A stretch of 64,000 bases of DNA from GCA-2697345 sp002697345 (GTDB lineage: Bacteria > Pseudomonadota > Alphaproteobacteria > Rhodobacterales > Rhodobacteraceae), in NCBI GenBank assembly GCA_943787605.1, contig CALSNB010000002.1, positions 62,001-126,000 of the forward strand, given 5' to 3'. Made by a program: the position numbers and the translations under genes. The notes under the pieces are model-generated. The model made no database searches. It had not been told where the DNA came from and saw only the letters and a program-made list of their open reading frames with translations. Below are positions 43,550 through 52,836 of this stretch, one piece after another (the stretch's first letter is position 1; every line of letters begins with the position of its first letter).

Positions 43550-44890
43550 TTAACTTTTACCCAACCAGCTCTCTAACCAGTGTATATTATAGTTGCCTTT
43601 AATTATGTCTTCCTCACCCAGGAGCGAGTTAAATAATGGAATTGTCGTATCAACACCATCTACAATAAGCTCTCCTAGGGCTCGCTTTAACCTAGACAAT
43701 GCAGCAGGCCGATCTTCGGCATGCACTATAAGTTTTGCAATAAGACTGTCGTAATAAGGTGGGATAACATAGCCGTCATATATAGCAGAGTCCAATCTAA
43801 CTCCGAGGCCACCAGGGGCATGAAACTGTGTTATTTTCCCAGGGCAGGGAGAAAAGTTTGGTAATTTTTCTGCATTTATACGCACCTCAATAGCGTGACC
43901 ATTAACTTTAAGTTTTTCTTGTGTAAGTTGCATTGGTAATCCTGCTGCAACTCTAATTTGTTCTTTGACTAAGTCTACACCATAAATAGCTTCTGTTATT
44001 GGGTGTTCTACTTGCAATCTGGTGTTCATTTCAATGAAGTAAAATTCACCATTTTCGTATAAAAACTCTATTGTACCAGCCCCAGCATAATTTATCGAAG
44101 CAACGGCTTCGGCACACACTTTCCCAATATTCTGTCGAATACTGGCATCAATAGTCGGTCCAGGAGCTTCTTCAAATACTTTTTGATGCCTTCTTTGCAA
44201 AGAACAATCTCTTTCTCCAAGATATACTGCATTCCCTGCTCCGTCCCCAAATACTTGGATTTCAATATGTCTAGGGGTACCTAAATACTTTTCAAGATAT
44301 ACTGCAGGATTACCAAAGTTTGAGTTTGCCTCTGAACGAGCAGTTGTAAATGCATCACTCATTTCAGATTTAGAGGCTGCGACTTTCATACCACGGCCAC
44401 CACCACCAGCTGTTGCCTTTATAATAATGGGGTAGCCAATTTCTTCTGCTATTTGATTAGCTAACTCTAATGTGTCGACTTCGCCAGGAGAGCCTGGGAC
44501 GCAGGGTACCCCAAGTTCTCGCATTGTTTCTTTTGCAGTTATTTTGTCACCCATAATCTGGATGTGTTGTGCGGTTGGACCAATAAATTTTAAATCATGA
44601 TCTTCTATTATTTGAACAAACTTTGAATTTTCTGAGAGAAAGCCATAACCAGGGTGGATGGCTTGTGCACCAGTTACCTCACATGCAGAAATAATTGCTG
44701 GAATCGATAGATAACTCTTATTACTGGATGGAGGCCCTATGCAAATAGCTTCATCTGCCATTCTGACATGCATTGCATCACTATCTGCGGTCGAGTGTAC
44801 AGCTACTGTTTGAATTCCCATTTCTTTAGCCGCCCGGATGATCCTAAGTGCTATTTCACCTCTATTCGCTATCAGTATTTTTTCAAACAT
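43550..44890 (-). CDS. accC: Acetyl-CoA carboxylase, biotin carboxylase subunit
   Basis: A 446-residue ATP-grasp biotin carboxylase with the family landmarks: I-A-N-R-G-E-I-A-L-R at the start, the glycine-rich ATP loop G-G-G-G-R-G-M near residue 163, and E-M-N-T-R-L-Q-V-E-H near 288. It carboxylates biotin on AccB with bicarbonate and ATP, the first half of malonyl-CoA formation. It follows accB with a five-base gap on the same strand, the standard operon. The carboxyltransferase genes accA and accD are elsewhere. Confidence 0.97.
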   Translation of the reverse strand: MFEKILIANRGEIALRIIRAAKEMGIQTVAVHSTADSDAMHVRMADEAICIGPPSSNKSYLSIPAIISACEVTGAQAIHPGYGFLSENSKFVQIIEDHDLKFIGPTAQHIQIMGDKITAKETMRELGVPCVPGSPGEVDTLELANQIAEEIGYPIIIKATAGGGGRGMKVAASKSEMSDAFTTARSEANSNFGNPAVYLEKYLGTPRHIEIQVFGDGAGNAVYLGERDCSLQRRHQKVFEEAPGPTIDASIRQNIGKVCAEAVASINYAGAGTIEFLYENGEFYFIEMNTRLQVEHPITEAIYGVDLVKEQIRVAAGLPMQLTQEKLKVNGHAIEVRINAEKLPNFSPCPGKITQFHAPGGLGVRLDSAIYDGYVIPPYYDSLIAKLIVHAEDRPAALSRLKRALGELIVDGVDTTIPLFNSLLGEEDIIKGNYNIHWLESWLGKS

Positions 44891-44895
44891 TTGTA

Positions 44896-45378
44896 TTACT
44901 CAATAATCATTAGTGGCGCACCAAACTCAACGGGTGTACCATCTTCAATTAGAATACGCTTGATAGTACCAGCTTTTGGAGCTGGTATATGGTTCATTGT
45001 TTTCATAGCCTCAATTATTAACAAGGTTTGCCCTTCAATCACAGTAGTTCCAATACTTACAAAAGGTGGGCTTCCTGGCTCGGTTTGTAGAAAGCAAGTT
45101 CCGACCATTGGAGAAGTTACTGCTCCATTTTCTAGTGTTGGGTCTTCTGAGCTTATTGGCGCCGAGTTACTGTCCGATGAGCCAACATTGGCAACAATTC
45201 TTGTATTAACATTTTCAATAGGAAGAGCGATATTTGATTGTTGAGATAACCTTATAGATATACCTCTATCATCACCTTCGTCACGACTTATTTCTAAATT
45301 TGTTAAATCATTCTTTTTGAGTAATTCGATTAAATTTTCGATAAAAGAGAGATCTTCATTACGTAATTTTTTTGTCAT
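44896..45378 (-). CDS. accB: Acetyl-CoA carboxylase, biotin carboxyl carrier protein
   Basis: A 160-residue BCCP. The biotinyl lysine is K126 in E-A-M-K-T-M-N; the common sequence is E-A-M-K-L/M-M-N, so Thr after the lysine is a mild variant. The N-terminal helix region, the flexible acidic/serine linker and the C-terminal barrel are all of normal size. It carries carboxybiotin from AccC to the carboxyltransferase. accC follows after five bases. A candidate promoter should lie in 45379-45484, which is otherwise empty. Confidence 0.95.
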   Translation of the reverse strand: MTKKLRNEDLSFIENLIELLKKNDLTNLEISRDEGDDRGISIRLSQQSNIALPIENVNTRIVANVGSSDSNSAPISSEDPTLENGAVTSPMVGTCFLQTEPGSPPFVSIGTTVIEGQTLLIIEAMKTMNHIPAPKAGTIKRILIEDGTPVEFGAPLMIIE

Positions 45379-45484
45379 TTTCTTCCTTTAGTTCTAATAA
45401 CCGATTAACTAATAACTTTATCATTTTTATTTGTATACTACTTGTTTAATTAAAAAACTAAAACAAATGTGAGTGTAATGTGAT

Positions 45485-47428
45485 TCAGTGTTCTTTATTT
45501 TTGATTAAGTCTTCAACTACAGTTGGGTCTGCTAAAGTGGATATATCTCCTAGACTATCAAAATCATTTTCTGCAATTTTTCTAAGTATACGACGCATTA
45601 TTTTTCCAGATCTAGTCTTAGGTAACCCAGGTGCCCATTGTATGATATCTGGTTTTGCTATGGGACCAATTTCCTTTCTCACCCAGTTTTCTAAATCTTT
45701 CTTTAATTCCTCTGTTGGCTCCACAGTACTCATTAAAGTTACAAATGCGTATATCCCTTGGCCCTTTATTGAATGAGGGTACCCTACAACAGCACTTTCG
45801 GCAACTTTGGGATGTGCAACAATAGATGACTCTATCTCTGCAGTCCCCATTCTGTGACCGGATACATTAAGAACGTCATCGACTCGTCCAGTTATCCAAT
45901 AGTAGCCGTCATTATCTCGTCTGCAACCATCCCCAGTAAAGTAATAGCCTTTGTAGTCAGAAAAATAAGTATTCATAAAGCGTTGGTGGTCACCATAAAT
46001 TGTTCGCATTTGACCTGGCCAGCTATCTTTTATACATAAAATACCTTCTGCTGAAGTTTCTGAAAGCTCTTGCCCGGTAGCCGGGTTTAAAATTACTGGA
46101 ACTATACCAAAAAAAGGTTTTGTTGCTGATCCTGGTTTTGTTGAGGTCGCTCCTGGAAGGGGAGTGATTAGGTGACCGCCTGTCTCTGTCTGCCACCATG
46201 TATCGACTATAGGACGAGTTCCTTGTCCTATGACTTCATTATACCACTTCCACGCCTCTGGGTTTATAGGCTCCCCAACTGTACCTAGGACCCGTAAATT
46301 ATCTAGGTTGTAACTCTTTACCCACTGATCCCCTTGCCCCATTAGCGCTCTAATGGCTGTTGGTGCTGTATAAAATTGATTTACGCCATGTTTTTCACAA
46401 ATGGCCCAGAATCTTCCTGGATCAGGGTAAGTAGGAACTCCTTCAAACATTACTGTTGTAGCACCGTTAGCTAATGGTCCATAAACTATGTAACTGTGCC
46501 CAGTTATCCATCCAATATCAGCACTACACCAGAATACGTCATTACCCTGATAATCAAATGTATATTCGTGGGTCATTGAGGCGTACACCAGATAACCGCC
46601 GCTTGTATGGACTACCCCTTTTGGTTGACCCGTAGATCCCGAAGTATATAGGATAAATAGAGGATCTTCTGCATTTATTTCTGTTGGAGTACATTCATTG
46701 GATTCATTTTTTACTAAATCGTGCAACCAATAATCACGACCAGCTTTCATAGTAACAGTTCCACCAGTTCGTCTAACAACCAACATTTTGGTTTTCGTAG
46801 TAGCTAAATCAAGAGCTTTATCAGCATTATTTTTTAATGGTGTATTTTTTCCACCTCTGGGCGCCTCGTCAGCAGTTATTAAAATCGATGCCTTACACCC
46901 TTTTACTCTTGCAGATAGCGCATCTGATGAAAATCCAGCAAATACCACAGAGTGTATGGCTCCAATTCTAGCACAGGCAAGCATTGCGTAAGTTGCTTCA
47001 GGGATCATTGGCATATATATGACTACTCGATCCCCTTTTTTTGTTCCCATACCTTTTAAGACATTAGCAAACTTATTAACTTTCTCGTACAGTTCTTTGT
47101 AAGTTATGTGTAATGCTTGTTCGGTTGGATCATCAGGTTCCCATATTATTGCAACTTTATTACCGAGTTTTTCTAAGTGACGATCGACGCAGTTGTAAGC
47201 AACATTAAGTGTTCCATCTTCATACCATTTTATATTAACTTTTTCGAATTCGTAGGATACATTCTTAACTTTAGAGTAAGGTTTGATCCAGTTTAATCTA
47301 TTGCCAACTTCTCCCCAAAATCTATCTGGGTCTGAAACAGATTTCTCATACATTTTTTCATACATTGCTTTATTTATTAAAGTTTTTGATGTGAATTCTT
47401 TTGATGGTGGGAATACCGTTTTTGACAT
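45485..47428 (-). CDS. acs: Acetyl-CoA synthetase
   Basis: A 647-residue AMP-forming acetyl-CoA synthetase of full length, with the A3 motif Y-T-S-G-S-T-G-Q-P-K-G near residue 264 and the regulatory and catalytic lysine K609 in R-S-G-K-I-M-R-R, the position known to be acetylated in Salmonella Acs. It makes acetyl-CoA from acetate, CoA and ATP. It lies 106 bases downstream of accB on the same strand. The promoter side (47429-47678) is a 250-base gap shared with the 3' end of glnA. No acetylase or deacetylase genes are nearby. Confidence 0.96.
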   Translation of the reverse strand: MSKTVFPPSKEFTSKTLINKAMYEKMYEKSVSDPDRFWGEVGNRLNWIKPYSKVKNVSYEFEKVNIKWYEDGTLNVAYNCVDRHLEKLGNKVAIIWEPDDPTEQALHITYKELYEKVNKFANVLKGMGTKKGDRVVIYMPMIPEATYAMLACARIGAIHSVVFAGFSSDALSARVKGCKASILITADEAPRGGKNTPLKNNADKALDLATTKTKMLVVRRTGGTVTMKAGRDYWLHDLVKNESNECTPTEINAEDPLFILYTSGSTGQPKGVVHTSGGYLVYASMTHEYTFDYQGNDVFWCSADIGWITGHSYIVYGPLANGATTVMFEGVPTYPDPGRFWAICEKHGVNQFYTAPTAIRALMGQGDQWVKSYNLDNLRVLGTVGEPINPEAWKWYNEVIGQGTRPIVDTWWQTETGGHLITPLPGATSTKPGSATKPFFGIVPVILNPATGQELSETSAEGILCIKDSWPGQMRTIYGDHQRFMNTYFSDYKGYYFTGDGCRRDNDGYYWITGRVDDVLNVSGHRMGTAEIESSIVAHPKVAESAVVGYPHSIKGQGIYAFVTLMSTVEPTEELKKDLENWVRKEIGPIAKPDIIQWAPGLPKTRSGKIMRRILRKIAENDFDSLGDISTLADPTVVEDLIKNKEH

Positions 47429-47633
47429 TAAATATCTCCTACATACTTATGATTTAAGTATATTTCATTAGTTCTATTACATTAAACTTGAGTGTGTTTA
47501 AAGAGTAAAGGTTGGAGTTTTATTTCTGTCATAGGCAAGTAATAATTACATTAATTAAACTAATTATTTCAGTTTGAACAAAGATGAAATTTCTTTTAAA
47601 TTATTGAAATGAGAAAATGGGTTAAATATTTAA

Positions 47634-47669
47634 TATTTGTGGACCCCAAACCTTAAGAATCCACAAATA
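47634..47669 (-). terminator. Hairpin at the 3' end of glnA, probable terminator
   Basis: A perfect 10-bp inverted repeat, TATTTGTGGA at 47634-47643 and TCCACAAATA at 47660-47669, encloses a 16-base loop and lies directly after the glnA stop on the minus strand. The following sequence is AT-rich but not a clean T tract, so termination may be partial. The rest of the gap to acs shows nothing else. Confidence 0.5.
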
Positions 47670-47678
47670 TATTAGTGT

Positions 47679-49085
47679 TTAACAACTATAGTACATTTTA
47701 TATTCCACTGGATGAGGGGTATGTTCATATGCATAGACTTCTTCCCACTTGAGGTCGGCATAGCCTTGTATTTGACTTTTTGTAAATACATTGCCTACTA
47801 ATAAAAAATCTTGATCTGAATCTAAAGCATTCAACGCCTCCCTAAGAGAAGCACACACAGTAGGAATTCCTGTTAACTCTTCTGGTGGTAAGTCATATAA
47901 ATCTTTATCAGATGAAGGACCTGGATCAATTTTATTTCTTATACCGTCTAATCCCGCCATAAGCAGAGCCGCAAAGCATAAGTATGGGTTTGCGGCGGGA
48001 TCTGGGAACCTCGCCTCAACCCTTTTTGCATTTGGGTTTTCTGCCCATGGAATTCTTATACAACCTGACCTGTTTCGAGCCGAATACGCTCTTAAAACTG
48101 GTGCTTCAAACCCTGGAATAAGTCTCTTGTAGCTATTTGTCGTTGGGTTTGTAAACGCATTTAGTGCTTTCGCATGCTTTAAAAGGCCACCGATGAAATA
48201 TAAAGCTTCTTGAGAAAGATCAGCATATTTATCACCAGAAAATAGTGGTTTTCCTTTTTTAAATATAGACATATTGACGTGCATGCCTGACCCATTGTCA
48301 TCTGAAATAGGCTTTGGCATAAATGTTGCAGATTTTCCATACGCATTTGCTACATTGTGTATTACGTATTTATATTTTTGAAGTTCATCGGCTTGATGAG
48401 TTAAAGATCCGAAAATTAATCCTAATTCATGCTGACAAGACGCTACTTCATGATGATGCTTGTCCACTTTCATGCCCATCCGTTTCATTGTAGAAAGCAT
48501 CTCACCCCTAAGATCATGAGAGGAGTCTGTAGGGTTTACAGGAAAGTAACCACCTTTGACTGTAGGCCTATGGCCCATATTACCAATTTCATACTGGGTA
48601 TCTGAGTTCCATGATGCGTCATCAGCATCAACTTCGAACGATACTTTATTCATTTCAACAGAGAATCTAACATCGTCGAATAGGAAAAACTCAGCCTCAG
48701 GTCCAAAATATGAAACATCTCCAATGCCCGTCGACTTCAGATAAGCTTCAGCCTTTTGAGCTGTGCCTCTAGGGTCTCTGTCATAAGGTTCGTTTGTATC
48801 AGGCTCTAAAACACTGCAATGAATACACAGTGTTTTTTCCGCATAGAATGGATCGATATAATTTGTGTTTACATCTGGCATTAATTTCATATCACTCTGG
48901 TCAATTGATTTCCATCCAGCAATGGAGGAGCCATCAAACATAAATCCGTCAGTCAAAAAATCTTTATCTACTTGGTCTGACATTAGTGTTACATGTTGAA
49001 GTTTTCCTTTTGGATCGGTAAATCTAAGATCTACATATGCTACTTCTTCATCTAGAATTTTCTTAAGTATATTTTCAGCACTCAT
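47679..49085 (-). CDS. glnA: Glutamine synthetase type I
   Basis: A 468-residue type I glutamine synthetase. The signature F-D-G-S-S-I-A-G-W lies near residue 48, the ATP-binding region K-P-I-S-D-D-N-G-S-G-M-H near 258, and the adenylylation tyrosine in D-K-D-L-Y-D-L-P-P near 395, which is the Tyr397 position of E. coli. It assimilates ammonium into glutamine. It follows glnB with 44 bases on the same strand, the common alphaproteobacterial glnB-glnA order, and is likely controlled through GlnB and GlnE. Confidence 0.97.
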   Translation of the reverse strand: MSAENILKKILDEEVAYVDLRFTDPKGKLQHVTLMSDQVDKDFLTDGFMFDGSSIAGWKSIDQSDMKLMPDVNTNYIDPFYAEKTLCIHCSVLEPDTNEPYDRDPRGTAQKAEAYLKSTGIGDVSYFGPEAEFFLFDDVRFSVEMNKVSFEVDADDASWNSDTQYEIGNMGHRPTVKGGYFPVNPTDSSHDLRGEMLSTMKRMGMKVDKHHHEVASCQHELGLIFGSLTHQADELQKYKYVIHNVANAYGKSATFMPKPISDDNGSGMHVNMSIFKKGKPLFSGDKYADLSQEALYFIGGLLKHAKALNAFTNPTTNSYKRLIPGFEAPVLRAYSARNRSGCIRIPWAENPNAKRVEARFPDPAANPYLCFAALLMAGLDGIRNKIDPGPSSDKDLYDLPPEELTGIPTVCASLREALNALDSDQDFLLVGNVFTKSQIQGYADLKWEEVYAYEHTPHPVEYKMYYSC

Positions 49086-49129
49086 TTTATAAATGTCCTT
49101 ATTGTCCTGCTTGTTATATAAGATTTGTA

Positions 49130-49468
49130 TTAAAGAGCATCTTCTCCAGACTCTCCGGTTCTAATTCTTATTGCTTGCTCGAGGTTTGTTACAAATATCT
49201 TACCATCACCAATTTTGTTGGTTTTGGCCGAATTTATAATCGCTTCAATTACCGAGTCTAGGAGATCGTCTGTAATTGCCACTTCGATTTTTACTTTAGG
49301 CAAAAAGTCCACAACGTACTCAGCACCTCTATAAAGCTCTGTGTGACCTTTTTGTCTGCCAAACCCTTTAACTTCTGTAACACTCAGGCCTTGAATGCCT
49401 AGTTCTTGAAGTGCTTCTTTTACTTCGTCTAGTTTGAAGGGCTTTATTATTGCTTCGATTTTTTTCAT
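49130..49468 (-). CDS. glnB: Nitrogen regulatory protein P-II
   Basis: A 112-residue PII protein with the T-loop sequence G-R-Q-K-G-H-T-E-L-Y-R-G-A-E-Y; the uridylylation site is Tyr51 and the family C-terminus R-I-R-T-G-E is intact. PII senses 2-oxoglutarate and ATP/ADP and controls adenylylation of glutamine synthetase and NtrB. AGGAG precedes the ATG. It is directly upstream of glnA and divergent from the tRNA-Leu gene. Confidence 0.97.
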   Translation of the reverse strand: MKKIEAIIKPFKLDEVKEALQELGIQGLSVTEVKGFGRQKGHTELYRGAEYVVDFLPKVKIEVAITDDLLDSVIEAIINSAKTNKIGDGKIFVTNLEQAIRIRTGESGEDAL

Positions 49469-49841
49469 GATTAATAATCTCCTGAAATAACGTGTATGAC
49501 TTTTCCCTCAATTTTCAATAACTGTATCAGAAAATGTTCACTTCGATCATATAATTTTAGATAATTGCTTAATTTATAGTCTATATGATTAATAATTAGG
49601 CATAATGCAATTTATATTATTTAAAATTTCAAAAAAACGAAGGTTTTATATTCATAGCCATCTTCAATTTTTTAATGGTTTAGTTCGTGATGGTTCGTTC
49701 ACTTTTAACCGGATTGAAGTGTAGAAATTTCCCTAATTATTTAATTTTAAGAAAACTTTCATTTTATGCTCGCATCTTGCAGATAGCTTTGCTAAGTGAT
49801 GCGCAATCAAGCTAAGATTTATTTTAGCTCATAAAGTTTTT
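49469..49841. other. Intergenic region between glnB and tRNA-Leu
   Basis: A 373-base AT-rich gap between divergent units. It must hold the glnB promoter(s) and the promoter of the tRNA-Leu/tig unit. I could not identify a convincing NtrC site or sigma54 box, and no open frame or strong hairpin was found. A loose TTGCTA/TAAGAT pair lies shortly before the tRNA. Confidence 0.35.
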
Positions 49842-49926
49842 GCGGGTGTGGCGGAATTGGTAGACGCACCAGATTTAGGTTCTGGCGCCGCAAGGCGTGG
49901 GGGTTCAAGTCCCTTCACCCGCACCA
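49842..49926 (+). tRNA. tRNA-Leu (anticodon UAG)
   Basis: An 85-base cloverleaf with the CCA end encoded. The acceptor stem GCGGGTG (49842-49848) pairs with CACCCGC (49916-49922), then A and CCA. The anticodon stem CCAGA/TCTGG encloses the loop TTTAGGT, giving anticodon TAG for CUN leucine codons. The T arm has GGTTCAAGTCC and the long variable arm GCGCCGCAAGGCG is typical of tRNA-Leu. It precedes tig by 24 bases. Confidence 0.97.
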
Positions 49927-49950
49927 TATAAATGCAAGAGGAATACTATC

Positions 49951-51282
49951 ATGCAGGTCACAGAGACCCTTAATGAAGGCTTAAAACGTGGTTACGAAAT
50001 AAAGCTTACTTCTAAAGAATTAGATAAAAAAGTTACAGAAGATCTTATGGCTGCTCAGCCTGATATGGAAATGAAAGGCTTTCGTAAGGGTAAAGTTCCT
50101 TTAGCGTTGATGAAAAAGAAGTTTGGAGAGCAAGTCATGGGCGAAGCGATGCAAAAAAGTATCGATGAAGCTATGGCAAACCATTTGAAAGAAACTGGAG
50201 ATCGGCCAGCTCAACAACCAGTAATGAAGATGAAAAGTGAAACCTGGAAACCGGGAGATGATGTGGAGGTGGCTGTGAGTTATGAAAAGCTTCCTGATTT
50301 ACCGGAAATAGATTTCAAAAAGATAAAACTTGAAAGGCTTTCTGTAAAAGCAACAGATGAAGATGTCTCCAAAGCACTTTCTGAGTTAGCTGGAACCTCA
50401 AAAGATTTCGTGGATCGAAAAAAGGGAGCTAAAGCAAAAAATGACGATCAAGTTATTATAGATTTCGTTGGAAAAGTAGATGGTGAAATTTTTGATGGAG
50501 GTACTGGAAGCGACTATCCTCTAGTTTTAGGTTCGAATTCTTTTATTCCTGGGTTTGAAGAACAGCTAATAGGAGCTAAAGTTGGAGAAAAAGTTGAAGT
50601 AAAGGTGAACTTTCCTGAAGATTATCAAGCAGAAAATCTAAAGGGAAAAGCTGCAATTTTTGATTGTACTTTAAAAGGGGTCAAACAGGCTGTCCCGGCA
50701 GAGATCAACGATGAATTAGCAAAAAGATTTGGCGCTGATGATTTAAAGGGTTTAAATCAGAGAATTTCTGACAGTTTAGAGCAAGAGTATGCGGGCGCTG
50801 CTCGCTCTGTTATGAAAAGGAAGCTTCTTGATAAGTTGGCAAAATCAGTAAAAATTGATTTACCCTCAAGTTTAGTTGAAGCTGAGGCTAGTCAGATTGC
50901 ACATCAGCTTTGGCACGAAGAGAATCCTGACGTACAGGGCCATGATCACCCCGAAATAGAAACAAAAGATGAGCACACTGAGTTAGCACAGCGAAGGGTC
51001 GGCTTAGGTCTTATCGTTGCCGAGCTTGGTAGAAAAAATGACATCGAGGTTACAGAGGCTGAGGTAAGTCAGGCTGTTATGAATCAAGCCAGGCAATACC
51101 CAGGTCAAGAAAAACAGTTTTTTGATTTTATGAAGTCAAACCCACAGATGCAAGAACAGGTCAGAGCCCCTATATTTGAAGACAAAGTTATAGATTTTAT
51201 TTTTGAATTAGTGGAGGTTAGTGAAAAAACCGTTAAGAAAGCTGATTTAGAAAAGGCAGTAAAAAAGCTTGAGGAATCTTAA
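49951..51282 (+). CDS. tig: Trigger factor
   Basis: A 443-residue ribosome-associated chaperone. The ribosome-binding motif G-F-R-K-G-K-V-P lies near residue 45; the FKBP-like prolyl isomerase domain begins near 150 (D-F-V-G-K-V-D-G) and includes G-F-E-E-Q-L-I-G near 188; the C-terminal substrate-cradle domain completes the chain. The open frame continues upstream into the tRNA, but GAGG precedes the ATG at 49951, which gives the family N-terminus M-Q-V-T-E-T. It follows tRNA-Leu by 24 bases, so they may share a transcript. A strong terminator follows. Confidence 0.96.
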   Translation: MQVTETLNEGLKRGYEIKLTSKELDKKVTEDLMAAQPDMEMKGFRKGKVPLALMKKKFGEQVMGEAMQKSIDEAMANHLKETGDRPAQQPVMKMKSETWKPGDDVEVAVSYEKLPDLPEIDFKKIKLERLSVKATDEDVSKALSELAGTSKDFVDRKKGAKAKNDDQVIIDFVGKVDGEIFDGGTGSDYPLVLGSNSFIPGFEEQLIGAKVGEKVEVKVNFPEDYQAENLKGKAAIFDCTLKGVKQAVPAEINDELAKRFGADDLKGLNQRISDSLEQEYAGAARSVMKRKLLDKLAKSVKIDLPSSLVEAEASQIAHQLWHEENPDVQGHDHPEIETKDEHTELAQRRVGLGLIVAELGRKNDIEVTEAEVSQAVMNQARQYPGQEKQFFDFMKSNPQMQEQVRAPIFEDKVIDFIFELVEVSEKTVKKADLEKAVKKLEES

Positions 51283-51330
51283 TTAAATTATCCCTATCAC
51301 TTTGGTATAATGTGAATATATTAAACTAAA

Positions 51331-51361
51331 AAAACCGCGCTTATTTGGCGCGGTTTTTTTT
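51331..51361. terminator. Rho-independent terminator between tig and rplI
   Basis: AAAACCGCGC (51331-51340) pairs with GCGCGGTTTT (51348-51357) around a short loop, followed by a T run on the plus strand and preceded by an A run, so it can act in both directions for the convergent tig and rplI genes. Confidence 0.9.
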
Positions 51362-51379
51362 ATTTTATCTTCTTACTTT

Positions 51380-52012
51380 TTACTTTTCGATAAGTTCGTC
51401 AGTAGTGGGCTTACCGTCTTCTTGTGAAGGCTCAACTAAATCATCGTCCATAGAAGCTGCAGCTCCAATATCATCAAATAGTTCAGCAATCTCAAACTCT
51501 GCCTCTGCTTCTGCTTCCGCGGCAAGCTGTTGAATAGATTTTCCTTTGGCCTGTAAGACTGCTTCCTCTTCAGATCTTGCAATGTTTAAAGTGAATGCTG
51601 TCTCTACTTCTGGATGTAATACGATACTGACTTCGTGTATTCCAAGCTCTTTAATCGGTCGTCTTAAAGAGATTTGATTTTTATCAACTACAAATCCAGA
51701 TTTGACGGCAACTTCCGCCGCATCCCGTGTGCTGACAGAACCGTACAAAGATCCTGAATCTGAAGCTTGCCTAATTATTACAAAACTTTGGCCCATTATC
51801 TTTGCAGCAGCATCTTCAGCTTCTTTTTTAGTCTCCAAGTTTCTGGCTTCTAGCTCAGTTTTTTTTGATTTAAATGCCTCAATATTTTTTTCTGTAGCAT
51901 TCATGGCTTTACCTTGGGAAAGTAAAAAGTTTCTTGCAAAACCTGGCTTAACATCAACGATGTCTCCCATTTGACCTAATTTTGTAATGCGTTCGAGAAG
52001 AATTACTTGCAT
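51380..52012 (-). CDS. rplI: 50S ribosomal protein L9
   Basis: A 210-residue L9. The N-terminal domain is canonical (V-I-L-L-E-R-I-T-K-L-G, then G-F-A-R-N-F-L). The C-terminal domain ends near residue 150 (H-P-E-V), after which a long acidic tail of about 60 residues (A-E-A-E-A-E and D-D-D-L-V-E) extends the protein well past the usual 148-150. Such tails occur in several alphaproteobacteria. L9 sits at the base of the L1 stalk. It follows rpsR by 11 bases in the rpsF-rpsR-rplI operon. Confidence 0.96.
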   Translation of the reverse strand: MQVILLERITKLGQMGDIVDVKPGFARNFLLSQGKAMNATEKNIEAFKSKKTELEARNLETKKEAEDAAAKIMGQSFVIIRQASDSGSLYGSVSTRDAAEVAVKSGFVVDKNQISLRRPIKELGIHEVSIVLHPEVETAFTLNIARSEEEAVLQAKGKSIQQLAAEAEAEAEFEIAELFDDIGAAASMDDDLVEPSQEDGKPTTDELIEK

Positions 52013-52023
52013 GTGTGTACTCC

Positions 52024-52251
52024 TTATCTAACTGAGTAGGGCAAAAGACCAATAAAACGAGCGCGTTTTATTGCTTGAGCAAGTCTACGTTGATTTTTAG
52101 CTCCAACCGAAGTTATTCGTGATGGTACTATTTTACCTCGTTCTGAGATATACCGTTGAAGTAGTCGGATATCTTTATAATCAATTGACGGGGCTTTGTC
52201 ACCGACAAACGGATCAGATTTACGACGTCTAAAAAATGGTTGAACTGACAT
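52024..52251 (-). CDS. rpsR: 30S ribosomal protein S18
   Basis: A 75-residue S18 of normal length with the conserved core D-Y-K-D-I-R-L-L-Q-R-Y-I-S-E and the C-terminal R-I-T-S-V and Q-R-R-L-A-Q-A-I-K-R-A-R. It binds beside S6 on the 30S platform. It is the middle gene of rpsF-rpsR-rplI, with gaps of 11 bases to each side. Confidence 0.97.
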   Translation of the reverse strand: MSVQPFFRRRKSDPFVGDKAPSIDYKDIRLLQRYISERGKIVPSRITSVGAKNQRRLAQAIKRARFIGLLPYSVR

Positions 52252-52262
52252 AATTTTTTCCT

Positions 52263-52625
52263 TTAATGGTTAGAGTGCGAAGATGGACGCCGCTCTCGGT
52301 CATCACGCTTCTGCATTTGTATGGATGGGCCTTCTTCATGTTTGTCAACTTTAATCGTTAAAAGTCTCAGAATATCTTCATGTATTCCCATCAGTCTTTC
52401 CATTTCTTGAACTGCCGTAGCCGGTGCATCTGACTTTAAAAAAGAGTAATGTCCTTTACGATTCTTTTTTATCTTGTAAGCCATTGTTTTTAGACCCCAA
52501 TACTCACTTTCTACTACTGTTCCACCATTTTCTGTTAAAATTGTTGAAAAGTGCTCTACCAGACTTTCTGCTTGTACATTTGAAAGGTCTTGCCGGGATA
52601 TGAATACGTGTTCGTATAAAGGCAT
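52263..52625 (-). CDS. rpsF: 30S ribosomal protein S6
   Basis: A 120-residue S6 with the family pattern M-P-L-Y-E-H-V-F-I near the start, then G-G-T-V-V-E-S-E-Y-W-G and L-A/M-Y-K-I-K-K-N. The open frame extends to 52682, but AGGAAAAT directly before the ATG at 52625 and the conserved N-terminus decide the start. The C-terminal tail is basic and histidine-containing (R-D-D-R-E-R-R). It opens the rpsF-rpsR-rplI operon and is divergent from fabD. Confidence 0.96.
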   Translation of the reverse strand: MPLYEHVFISRQDLSNVQAESLVEHFSTILTENGGTVVESEYWGLKTMAYKIKKNRKGHYSFLKSDAPATAVQEMERLMGIHEDILRLLTIKVDKHEEGPSIQMQKRDDRERRPSSHSNH

Positions 52626-52836
52626 ATATTTTCCTATTCGTATTGCTTGCTTCAAAGGAGGGGCTATTTCAAGTCTCCGCACCCATCCACGAGAGGCAAC
52701 GCGTTAAATATAAAAACGAAGACCAGCGGGATATAACAGGTGCTCACTAATATGCAAGTGATTTCACAAAGAATTGTTGCTAGTTCTTGTAGACTTCATT
52801 CCTGTGGTTTAAAGATTAAACTAAAGGATATTATCT

